From positions 1-55,647 of IMG/VR virus record IMGVR_UViG_3300037516_001048: a stretch of 55,647 bases of DNA; one strand, 5' to 3'. This document shows, piece after piece, positions 13,420 to 25,700 of the stretch. How positions within the stretch are numbered: the stretch's first letter is position 1; each line of letters opens with the position of its first letter. The notes under the pieces were generated by a model. It was given only the letters and a program-made list of their open reading frames with translations, did not search any database and was not told where the DNA came from. Position numbers and translations under genes: made by a program. This stretch comes from a virus.

Positions 13420-13745
13420 TGACTGATGAAGAAAAAGCACTGGCACGGGAACAGGCCAAGAAATGGTTGGCCCCGGTCACCACACCGGGCAAAAAGGCCC
13501 CGAAACGGTGGCGACCGACCCCCTCCCAGAAACGCGCCCTACCGCCGTGCATCTATCTGGGACGCTACGTTGGAGGCACCCTGTTCTACCGGGTGCAGTG
13601 GCAGTCGCAACGAGTCGCCCGGCATGTCGGGTGTTATCTCACCCTCGAGGAGGCCGTCCGCAGATTGCATCTGTCACGGCCCCCTCGCCCCGCCGCCCCT
13701 GTCAATCCTCGACGTCGCCCAGTCGGCTCACGGGTTGGCCCTTGA
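13416..13745 (+). CDS. AP2-like basic DNA-binding protein (109 aa)
   Basis: After the duplicated N-terminal helix, a basic linker leads into residues about 45-90 (YVGGTLFYRVQWQSQRVARH then GCYLTLEEAVRRL). The pattern of three strands ending xxGxYxTxEEAxxxL is that of an AP2-type DNA-binding domain. It is the last gene of the rightward operon and its 3' end overlaps the 3' end of the convergent giant gene by 44 bases, with the Arg/Pro tail lying in the overlap. A regulator or partner of a homing-type nuclease is possible; no nuclease is fused. Confidence 0.6.
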   Translation: MMTDEEKALAREQAKKWLAPVTTPGKKAPKRWRPTPSQKRALPPCIYLGRYVGGTLFYRVQWQSQRVARHVGCYLTLEEAVRRLHLSRPPRPAAPVNPRRRPVGSRVGP

Positions 13746-16700
13746 GCTCACCCCATGCCCGGCGGCGTCCGTCCGTGTAGGCTTTTTTGATGCGATCCAC
13801 ATCATCCTGTGTGGGCTTCAGGTTCAGGCCTTGGAGCGACTGCCGAGCCAGCGCCGCAGACCGGCCACTCAGTTGTTTGTAGGCCCCCGCATTCAGTTTC
13901 ACGCGCACCGTTTTACCATCCACTTGCAGTTCGTGCGTCCGGTCCGGCGTGCCCGGTGCCCATGCCTCCTTGCCGGGGTTAGCCGCGTTCCACTGCCGCA
14001 GCACGATGTCAGACGGCTCCACCCCGTCCTGCTTCACCAGCGCCGGCAATAGGATCCGGGTCAGGGCGTTGCCGGTTTTTTCTTTGTCGACTCCGGTGGC
14101 GGTATTCACACGGGATTCCGCCCCGGCCCCAAACGGAGCCAGTTGGTAATACCAGTCCGCCGTGGAACCGTCGCGCACCATGCTATCCATGTTGCGGAGC
14201 GGTTGGCGGATCAGGTTTGGCACCAGTGCCGTCATCACCGCCCGCTGACCCTTGTCGGCCAGCTTGCCGGGTTGTTTCATGGTATCGAACAGCGCCGCCA
14301 GCCCACTCAGGAACGTCTTGTCCATCGCAGCCTGCTGGAGAGACCCCAGCACCCGCCCGAACTTGTCAGCCACGTCCCCGCCGCCCTTGCTGATGCGGAG
14401 GGCATCAACCGTGGATCCCAGCACCGTCGCGAACGGCTCGACGCGGCCGTAGGGAATCCTGACGCCGCCGATCCGGATCACGTAGGCCCCGCCAGCGGTG
14501 CGTTCTTGCAGGTCGCGTTCCGCAAAGTCCGCAGGCTGGCTTCCGGTGATCAGGAGCCATTTTTTCTCGTCGTCGTCGTCACCCTCCGCAGCCCCCTTGA
14601 GCAGAGCCAGCGCCGCCATCGCCAGCGTTTGCTCCGCCAGCCATTTTATCATCTGCGGACTGGCCGCAGTGGCCAACTCCAACCGGCCACCGGACAGCTT
14701 CACCATCCCGTGTTTGCCCAACTGCCAGATCAGATTCGCCGCCCCCAAGGGACTTTTCCTGATCCCGTGCCGGAAGATGTTATAGGGCGTCCGGATAAAG
14801 GGCACCACGAACCCAAGCAACCGGTTGGAATTTTTCCATTTCTGTAGCGGTTTCAGGTTTTCGGGCAGGTCCTCCTGGAAGGTGAGCTCCTGCGCTTTTT
14901 GGACGGCCAACTGCCATGCCTGACTCCCCGGCGTGTAGAGCAGTTGGTTCATCCTTTTCGTCATCGCGTCCCCGCTCAATCCCTCCGCCTTGGCAATGCG
15001 GTAGGCCTGCGCCGCGGCTTCCATCTGCCCGATCAGCCCCTTGAAGAACCCATCCGTCGCCATCAGCGCCCGACCGGGAATCCGGATCACTTTGCCCTTC
15101 GTGCCTGAGATGGCGGTAGCCCGACCTTCACCTTTTGGCCCCGTCTCAAACAGGTCCAGCTGGGCGTTCAGAGCCTCATGCGCGAACCAATCGGTTTCGG
15201 TGCGCCACGACTTGGAGAACAACCGCATCCCCCGGACCAGTCCAGGCAGGAGGGCCTGCCGCATCGCGCCAAACTCCCCGAACGATGCCGACTTGTCATC
15301 CTGAATCACCAAGTTCCAGAGAGCCTCCATGCCACGCTGGACGGTGAGCTCGACGCCAGCGAAGGCCGAGTTACCCACGATGTTCACCACCTGCGTCTGT
15401 GGGCCGGAGAGGATGTTATTGATCCAGTATTCCTGGAGCATATCCATCGCCCCGCCGTGCGCGGCCTGCGTCACCCGCGCCAGCCGCACCACGTCCTCCG
15501 CATCAGCCAGGTCAGCGCCAATGAGGATGGAGACCTCATCTTGCAGCCCGAGGTCCAGTTCGTTCTGCGCCAGCGCCGGGCGGTCCCACACCTTCCCCGG
15601 ACCGGGGGCGATGGAGTTATCCGGCGTACCCATCTGCCCCAGCCGTGGCTGAGTGCCCCGGCCATCGCGGCCCATGGGTTGCGAGAGATATTCCTCGCCG
15701 CTCATGCCGGACTGTGCCGTGGGTGGCTGGTAGAGCCGCTTCCGTTTCACGATCTTGCGCTTGCCGAGTTGCTTCACGGGGATGCCATACCCCATCTGTT
15801 GGACTAGCTTTTGGATTTCGGCGGCGCGTTCAGCCTCCGTCATTCCTACCATGCGGGCAAAGTCCACATCCATGAATTCGTCTCCTGCCATGGCGGCGAC
15901 TTGGAGCGAGGAGGAAGCGGCCGCGATAGCGCGGGCCAGGCGGGCCTCCATCGCCTTGGTCAGTTGGCGGTCCATGTGGTCCTTCACCGCGAGCACCTCC
16001 TGCGGGGTCAGCCCCACCGCCTTCCCGATGTCGAGAGCGGACTGGGTGCCGCCTTTCAGAAGTACGGCGGCTCTCCGGTGTTTGTCAGATGCCAGCCCCG
16101 CGGCGGTCTCTCCGATGATCTTCGCCTTGGCCAGGCTCAACTGGATGCCGCCGGAGAACAGGTCATCCAACGTCACCCCCATTTTAGCAAACTCCGCCTC
16201 GATGCGGGCGATGCGCTGGGCATCCGCACCAAGGATCCGCTGGCGCTCCGCAGCACTACCCGCCGCCTCCAGTTTCTTCCGCGTCTCTGCCGGTGGCGTG
16301 AATATCTGCTTGGCGAGAAACTCCCGGTGCCGCTCCTCCGGAGTTTTGAAAGGATCCCGGCGGGCCGCAAGTCCCCGCGCCTGTTCCGTCCCGGCCTGAC
16401 GATACGCGTAGACCAGCGCCTGCAGGGTACGTTTACGGGCCGGGTTCATTGGCATCCGGCTCTCCTGTTCCACGATGATCTGTGCCGCCTGCGTGAGCTC
16501 CGGGGTCAGTTGGCCACCACTCAGGCCGATGTCCACCAACCGGCGGACGGTCCCGTCGTAGTTCGCCCGCAGCATCTCCACCGCGTCCGCACGCCACTGG
16601 TCGAAGGTCTCCTCCTGCACCGTCGCGTTCCGGTATTCATCCACCCCCATGATCACCGGATCACCGAACGTGGTGTAACTGTTGGTACCGGCCCCGAGGG

Positions 16701-19700
16701 ACAGGTCCGGATTGCCCGTCTTGCGGCTCCCGGAGGATTCGTTATCCGCCCGGTCCATCAGGGAATCCAGTTCATCCAGATCCACCCCGGCCCCGCGCAG
16801 CGCGTCGTCGAAGGATGCGGATTGCAGTGCCGCAGCCGACAGCGGGGCCAGATAGACTGGGGTGGTCAAGTAGCTGGACCTTGCCTCGCCTTCTGATTTA
16901 TTCCAGGCCCCCAGAACCCGAGCGTCCCTGATTACCCTTTCGCCAAAATCAGATCCTATTCTGGATGATGTTCCGGTAACCAAAACCACTTGAGCGCCAT
17001 AATAGTAACCATATCGGAATCCGGGGAGATCTCGCCCTCCCGTTACGCCTAAATGAAACAGAGCCTCCCTGATGGAGTCCCTGTCTAGTTTTATTCCGAT
17101 TGTGCTGGTTCCAGCCAGTTTTCTCTTTGTAGGCTCTCCATCATTCCACACTGAAGAAGGGGCCAAGGCATCGCCCGGCTTTACTTGCGGCACCGGATTA
17201 TTGTGCTCCACCATGACACGCAAGCCCAGCACGCGGGTTTTAGCGCCCGTTGCCAGCTTAAGAATTTCGTCAATGTTTTGCTCGAAAATCGCCAGACGGT
17301 CCGCATCCTGTTCTGCAAGTCCTTGATTCACGCCAAGATGATTACCCGCGCTTACTCCGGATGCAAGCGAATCACCACCTATGGCGTCCAGCGCCGCAGC
17401 CGACAGCGGAGCCAGCATCCCGCCCCGCCCCATCCCATCAGCCAGCGTTCCCATTTCGGGGCCAGTAGCCTCCGTGGCGGCGCCGGTCGGCGTTTCGTTC
17501 CGGGTGGCCATCGTGATCCGGAGCAGCGCGTATTCCGTTTCCAGCGCACGGAGCTTATCAATCTGCGGGAATTCCTGGCTCCCTGCGTCCACCTTCCGCA
17601 ACTCCGCCAACCGGTCAGTCAGGAACGCGATGTTCTCGCGGCTGTTCGCGGGCCGGTCCTCGATGCCGCTCACCAAGCTCCGGATCCCCAACACCAGACT
17701 TTGCCCGCCAGCGTACCAGTCCTTGTATTCAGTCGACCCCGGCACCTGCACCACCCCTACCAGGGCGTTGTCCTTGAGTTTGGCGGTCACTTCAAATGGA
17801 CGCCCGTTGACCTCCATGGCCAGCGTCGTCTGCTTGTCTCCCTGCATCGCCATACTGCCAGCAGCGCCGGCCAGCCAGAGGTCCAGCGGGTTGATGATCT
17901 TCCCGTCCTTCGCCCCCGTGTCGATGGTCTTCCCGTCGAACTTGTAGACCGGCTTGCCGTCAGCCTCCAGGAACAGCTTGCCATAGGTCGCGGCCTCCCG
18001 GTCCACCCGGTTCAGCAGTCCCTCACTGTAGGTGATGCTGGCGGCGATCCGGCGGATGTCTGCCGCCCGGCTGGCCCCCTGCCGTTGCCATCCATTGTAG
18101 CTGTTACGCAGTTGGCGCAGGTCCCGGTCCAGCATCACCTGCCGGATCATGAGAGGGTCACCCATCGCCTGCGCGGCCATCTCATTGAAGCCCATCTGGA
18201 TCTCATCCGTCGGGTCATCGAACTCATTGCCGATCGACTCACCGGAGAGGCTCTGTGCCACCATCCCCTGCTTCGCGGCCATCATGCTGTACACCACACT
18301 GTCCGTGGACCGCTGCACCGCGTATTCTATGATGCCGATGTCGAAGATTTTCGCGGCGGCGTCCGCTTCTGTCCGGATGGCTCCGTCCTTGTCGTTTTCT
18401 GTCAGCCATTCCTTGGCCGCTTTGGCCCGCTTGGCCCCGGTAGTCCCCGCGAAGGGAGTGCCCGCGGCGGTGCCCACCACCCGCGCAAAGGCCGCATCCC
18501 GCCATTCGGCATGGAGGTTCCCCTGCCGGATGATCCGTCCGTTCCGCTGCTCCATCATGGCCGGCTTGAAGTCACGCGGAGGCATCAGGTGATGCACCAT
18601 CGCCAGCCGCTCTTGGATGTTCACGCCCACGCCCAGTCGGGCCGTGCTGCCAATGATCACCCTCACCTTACCCTCGTTCACCGCATCGAGGATGGCCGTC
18701 AGCTTCTCGTCCTTCTCAGTCGTCACCACCACCACCTCCTCCGGTTTCATTCCGCCCGCGATGAGCTTGGCCTTGATGTCATCGCCCAGGTTGAATGCAC
18801 CCTCATTCCGGCCCATATCCGCAAACGGATTACCAGCGAACTCACCCAGCACCCCGAGCCGGAAGCTGTTGAACAGGTCCGAGAACATCACCTGCGCGGT
18901 CTTGTTGGCATCCCCGGAGCGGTAGATTTCCAGCGCCCGCTTGATGGCCACGTTCACCTTGCTCCCCGGATAGTCGGGTGCGTTGTCGTGGATCAGCCGG
19001 GGATCCAGCGCCGCCGCCATCCCAGCCTGCAGGCTCATGATGGGAATCGCCGTCAGCCGGGGATCCTCATCGATCTCCTTCCGGCCGATCGCCTTCCAGC
19101 GTGGAGCCACTTCATTGACGATCCATTCGTTGAACGCTTGGTTGGCTTGCGTCACCGGCACCACCACCTGCTCCGCCTTGCCGCCCGCGATGGATGGCAC
19201 ATCCAGCCCGAGGGACTCGTTGCCCATGGCCACATCGAACACCGACCGGATCAGCCGGATAAACTGCGGGCCATTCACAAATTTCGTGAAGCGGTCCACC
19301 ACCTTGATGCTGCCATCCCAGGTGCTTTCCGTCTGCGAAACCACGGTGCCGTATTGCGCCGCGAAGTCATCGAAGTTCACGATCCCGTTCGCTTCCAGCA
19401 TATCCGGGGCGATGTATCGCAGCATCACGTAGGCCTCTGCCATCGTGTTGGAGATTGGCGTGCCGGTGGCGAAGAAGACACCCTTCCCCTTCATGCGTTC
19501 CCGCACGTTGTGGGTTTTCAGCATCATACTCACCGCCTTGTCAGACCCCTCGCCGGTCGATGGGATGTTCTTCACGTCCCGCCCGCGATTGGTCACCACT
19601 GGGGCGTTCTTGAAGGCGTGCGCCTCATCCACGATCAGGGCATCCACCCCGATCTGCTCCCAGTCCAAGACGTTATCCTGACGTGCCCCGAGACGGGCAA

Positions 19701-22700
19701 TCATTTTGGTCCGTTTCTCCAGCAGCTTGTCGCGGGCCGCTTGGAGACGGCTCTGGCTCTCTGTGTCGTCGGCGGCACTGATGGCGGCGTCCAGTTCGTC
19801 GCTCTCCCTCGCGAAATACGCATCCACCGATGCCTGACTGTTCGGGATCTGCTCCAGATTGGAGTGAGTCATGATGATGGCGTCCCAGTCTCCCGTGGCC
19901 ATGCGGGCCGTGAATCGGGCGCGGGCCTTGGCGCTGTAGGAACGCGGCGTGGCCACCAGCAGTTTCGCCTGTGGGTAGGCCTGCCGGAACGACTTGGCAA
20001 ACTGGTTGATGGTGCTGTTCTGCACCACGATCACCGGCTTGCGGGCCTTGCCCAACCGGCGGAGCTCCATCGCCAGCGCGATCTGGTTGAAGGTTTTGCC
20101 GGACCCCACGCCGTGGGCCATCATGCCCCGCCCCTGCGTCAGGAGCCGGGCTATCACCGCCTTGCGGAAGGGCTTCAACCAGATGACTCCGCTCTGCCCC
20201 GGCAGCGTCACCCAGTCACCTACGAATTTCGGCGGCGTGATCCCGTTCACCTTTTCGTTGAAGATATTCTCCGTCAGCGCCGGGATAGGCACCATCACTC
20301 CGTCGTTCTCAGGGTCAGCCAGTTCTGTGTCCGTGGTCCGCACCCACTGGCGGAAGTCATCCGCCATTTCCAGCGCCTTGCTCTCCAGTTGGGCCGTCAG
20401 TTCGCTATCCACCACCGACTGCCGCAGCACCCGGTTATAGCTGGTCACCAGCAGCTTCCGGTTATTCAGGATGGCATCGAGCGTGTCGAACGCCGACCAG
20501 TCGCCCGTCTCCCATTCCGGCAATCCGCCGCGCCCCGCCGACTCAAAGTGATTCCGCTCCTTCACATATTTCACGGCTCCATTTTTGACGCCCAGATGCG
20601 CCATGTAGGCCGTATAGACCGCGTCCGGTATCCAGCGTGCTCCCACGTTGATGGAGGCTTCCGAGATCATCCGGCGGGGCGGCAGCGCGTTACGTAGCGC
20701 CTCCACGTTCCGAGCGTAGTCAGGGTTATCCTTCGCGGCGGCTTCTGCCTCCCGCAGCCGGACCGCTACCGGGCCGGACAGATATTCATCCGCCGTCATC
20801 AGTTGGCCGCTCGACGTGTCCTCGTATACGTGCCCGCCCTCCAGCAATGCCATGCGGGCCTCCGGCTCAGAGGTGCCGGTCAGGTCAGCCACGTACCGTG
20901 GATTCACGCTACCCTGCCAAGCCATCGACACCGACACCGCCTCCTCGAGGGATGCCGCAGTGGTAGGAGCCTCCAGCACCGGGATGATCCGCTGGCGGAA
21001 GATGTCCGCCTTTTTGTAGCGGTAGGCCACTTCGCCCCGCTCGTTGGTCACCATCGACTCCTCCTCCAGCGCCTCCAGCAGCGCATACTGTGGGTCGTCC
21101 TCCAGGAATCGGTACTTGTTGTTCCGGCGCACGCCGAGGGGGCCGAAGTAGGCCAGCACCCCGTTATAGGCCGTATTCAGCCGGGCGCGGGCGGCGTCCA
21201 GATCCGTGTCCATGCTGGCCGGGTTCACCTCCAGATTCACCATCTCCACGGCGGCATCCCGCAGCTTTGCCCACTGGCGGAAGATGGCCATTTTCTTCTT
21301 GGCTGCAGTCCGCTTGGCCTTATCCAGCGTCTCGTTTTCATTCCATTCCACCGGCTCCAGCCCCTCCGCCGTCACCTGGTAAACGATCCCGTCGCGCTCG
21401 ACGTAGGAGTCGATCTTGTCATCCCGCTCCGCCGCCACCGCATCCCAGCCGGTCGTAGCCGCATCACCCAGGATATTCTCCGGCAGGCGCTCCACCGCCG
21501 CCGCCAGTTGCTCATCGAGGCTCCCCATGGATTGCACGGTATATTCCCCGGCGGAATACATGGACCCCTGCAGCGCATGGCGACCCAGCACGTTCTCCGG
21601 ATGGCGTGCGTAGTACTCATTCACCCGGATCGGCGCAGAGAATTCCAGACTGTCGCTGGAGTCAGGCCGCTCCCGGAAGGCCTTTACGACCGCGTCCCAC
21701 TTTTTGCCAGTCTTTGGCCGGCCACCATCCATCCACGGCCTCCACGCCGTCGCCATCTCCACCGATGTCGGATTCCAGTCAGGCTCGATATCCGAAAACC
21801 AAGTGTGCAGGTCCACCGTGGTCTTCTGCCATGGCCGGGTCTTATCGACCGGGCGGCGGCTCATCACGTTATCCCGGCCCACCTGCATTTTTTCCATCCA
21901 GGGCTCCGGAGCCATCACCTGCTTGCCGTCAGGCTTCCGCAGCATGATCACATCCGTCACCACTTCCGTCCCCGCGTTTTCGGCGAAGGCGTCATTCGGC
22001 AGTCTCCATGAAGCCACCAACTCCGCCTTCCCGTTCAGGTAGGCCCGTTGGGCACGTTGGGATTCCATCGTGCCGGATGAGGTGATGAATACCACCAACC
22101 CGCCCGGCTTCACCTTGGCGAGGGCGCGGGCGAAGAAGTAATTGTGCAGGTTGAAATCCTGACCAAACTCCGACTTGGCCTTGCCCGGCCCTTCTTTCGC
22201 GAAGGGCACGTTGGAGATGAGCAGGTCCAGACTATTGTTGGGGATGCGGCTGTCTTGGAAGCCCATCCCGGATACCTCCCGGCCCGGTGCCGGCATCATA
22301 CCATTCACCCGCGCCTGTGGATACAGCTTGGAGAGGATGCGTGCCGTGACATCATCCAGTTCCGTGGCCTCCCACCGGGTCCGTTCCGCCATCGAGGGAG
22401 GTTGCACGCCAATGAAGTGCCCGATCCCGCCGCCCGGCTCCATCGCCCGGCCACCCTTGAACCCGAGGCGAGCCACCGCCTTCCACATGGATCCAATCAC
22501 GCTTGGGGTCGTGAAGTGAGCGTTACGCACCGACTTGGCAGCACTGCGGAATTCCTTGTCCGTCAGTTCCGCCCGCAGCCTGTCGTAGTGCTGCCCGTAG
22601 GTGGCCTGCCAGGAGAGCAGGGTCTGGGCTTTCTCTGGGTCATTCTCGCGGGCTCGCTGCTGCCAGTCGGTGCTGCGGGCCGGGCTCCGGTCGTAGGATT

Positions 22701-25700
22701 CGCGGTACGGCGGGCGAGCAATCTCGCGGGCAATCGTCGCCTCCCAGGTGGACTTCAACTCTGCGTATGCTTTCGCCCTGACATCGTTGAAGGCTTCCTT
22801 CATCCAGCCCCAGCCGGTGTAGGCCTCCAACACACTCTTCTCTTCCGGGGTAGGGTTGCGGCCGTCCGCATCCAACTGCCGCAGCAGTTTCATCGCCTCA
22901 AAATTCCCCGCCCACTTTTGGCTATTCGTGCGGGGGGCCACCTTGCCCATTGGGTCGATGACGTGGTTCCGGTCCGCCGGGTTTTCCGGCTGGGGGACTA
23001 TGGGATGTAGGCCATCGCGTCCGGATGGATCTTCCCGTAGACCTCCCACAGGTTTCTCCGCTGCTCCGCGTTCAGGCGGTTTTGCCACGCCATCACTGTT
23101 TCCTCCGCTTCCAGTTCCGCGTCCGTCTGGTCCGTTGCCTCCCGGCTGTCCGGATCCAGCCGTTGTGCCTCCCGTTTGGAATTCAGCCGACCAGTCAAAA
23201 AGGTCGTTAGCGCCTCCTGGAGCATTCTTGGATCGCTTGCTATTTTTGCCCCCTGCCGGTGTTCCGACAGCTGCACCAGTGTTGCCAGGACGTCCATCGC
23301 TTCCAGATCCATTTCCTTGAGTTCCATAATTCACACCATACCCGCCGGAAGATGCGAAGTCAAATAAGTCAGAAATCGCCGCCACCGTGGGCAGTTTCCC
23401 AGCGGGCACCTCCGCCTTCAGCGCCTTCGCAAAGGCCGGTTTGCTGCGTTTCGTCTTGGCAGGCAGGCTGTCCGCCCATTCGCCGAACAGGTCAGCGGAG
23501 CTTAACGGTCCGGCGGGAGCGGCAGGCCGTAGAGCGGAGCGTCGTCCGTTATCGGGAACATTTCCTTGATCTTCATTCCCTTGTGTGCTTTCACTAGCGC
23601 CTTTGTCTCCGGCCTGATTGGTTTCAAGGGCCGGGTGGCCGTAGTCGTAGGAGGCAAGTAGTTGGGTTTTGTTGGTGGCGTATTCATTGAGATTGGATCT
23701 TTCCTGCGTGAAATAATACTGCTCACCACGGTCTTTCGCAACCGGGGAGACGCTGGACTCCACCACGATGGACCGGAGACCTTGGCCCCCATCCTCGTAG
23801 ACATTGTCCCCAAACATGATCCCTCTCACCTCATAGGAATCCACCAGCGGCAGGTATTCCCGGAAGTTCATATGAAAGCCTTTATGCCCCCACAGAGTGC
23901 CGCCAGCAGGCACCAGGCGTTTACTCTTCAATCCCCGATCCACTGACCGGTTCATAGCCTCCCATGGATCGATCACGATCCCCCGGAGGTGCATTTCATA
24001 CCCTAGTCCCTTGATTTGCTCCATCAGGGGAATCACCTGCGGGGCGTGGCTCAGAGTAGCGTCCCAGATCAGGTTCACATGGTAGGGCAGTGCCAGCACC
24101 GCAACCACGACATCGTTGAAGATTTTCTGACTCTCGACGTGTACTGTCCCTGCCGCCCGACTGTCCCCCCGTGCCAGCATTTCCTGCATTTCTGGGATGA
24201 GCATTTTGATGTCATCCGCCGTCAGCGTCAATATTCCGTCGCCCGTAGCGATTTCCCCCGTCGATTGCATTTCCCTGATAAACGTGGACTTGCCCGCAGC
24301 CGGACCGCCGCCGGTGAACAGCACCTTACCCCGCCCATTCGCCCGCGCTTTTTCAGCCCGGTCCAGATACAGATCAATGATCGCTTCATGCAACTCATCG
24401 CGGGTGTATTCTTTCCCCGGCTCCAAGTAGTCCAGCAGGTAGTTCGGAATCACCTCCCCATCATCATCCTTGATCATCGTTGGCTGAATCACGGCGGTGG
24501 CATGAGTCAGCACAAACACCCCATCCACCTCCCGCGCCGTGGCCGGTGGTTTCGGCCCCGTGGGTTCGGGTAGTTTCGGCAGTTGCCACTCCGCATCAAA
24601 TTCCAGCGTCACGTCCAGCATCTTGATCGTCGCCAGAATCCGTTTATCCACCACCCCAGCGAACGCATCCAAATTGTCCGGCCCGATTTGCGAAGGCAGC
24701 ACCGCCGAGGACAGCGCCGCCGTCGCCAGCGCGTGCCGGTTCTCCCGCGTCTCCGTGGTCGCCGGATCCACCGCCTTCTGCCACAGCTGCTCCCGCGTCG
24801 CAGGCTCACCCCCGAACATATCCACCTGCGCCGGATTCCCCAGTTGAGCCACCCCTTCCACGTAGTTGGAGATCACCTCCTCCATCCGCGCTTGGTTGGT
24901 CCGGTTGGCGATCAGGAACTGCATCAGTTCCGTGACCATGGGATTCTCAAACACATCCGTCTGACTCTCCAGTCCCTGATAGACCGCAGACGACGGGGTC
25001 TTGGCAGATTTATCACGCAGGGCCACCGCGATCCGTTGTGCCGCCGCCCCCAAATCCACCGAGATGTCCCGTGGGTGCAGATTACCGGCCTTGCCTTCCG
25101 CCTTCATCCAGCCCATCCCAGCGGCCATGGTCAGCAGAGCCGCCGTGATCTTCTTGGCTCCAACACCCGTCGAAGCGGCCATCCGCGCCAGCGCCGCCCG
25201 GCCCTCCGCGTCCAGCCCATAGGCGGAGGCGAAAATGCCCATCCGCATCCGGCTAGCCAGTTCCGGCCCCGTCAGGTTGGCTTCGTTGGTACCGCCCGCA
25301 TCGATCACCTGAGCCACGTAGGCCGTCCGGAACGCCTCATTCTGTTTGGCCTCCAGATCAAAATTAGGATCCAGCAGGGTCAGCACCTGACGCGCCGGTC
25401 CCGCCAGTCGTTGGGCATCCTGCCCGGCCAGTTCGGTGGCGTTGGTCCGCATCGCCACTCCCTCATTACTGCCCTGTGAGAATTTGATTACCGTCTCCCG
25501 GTCGGTAGGTTCCAGCACCCGCACCAGTACCGGCTCCTTCATCGCCATCACGTCCTCCGGCGTCAGGCCGAACCGGGCCGCATTCTTCGCCAGCGCCGCT
25601 TTGTATTTCGCGGCAGTCGGGAAGCCCTCACTGTAGGCCATCGCCACCCCATTGAACCGCCCGTTGCCCACAATCACCTGACCGTTGGCATCCACCACTG

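Noticed and set aside
17185-20697. 1170-codon open frame on the + strand opposite the giant gene
   Set aside because: It is exactly antisense to the helicase region, is His/Arg/Pro/Leu-rich, and is explained by the strong G/C third-position bias of the sense gene.
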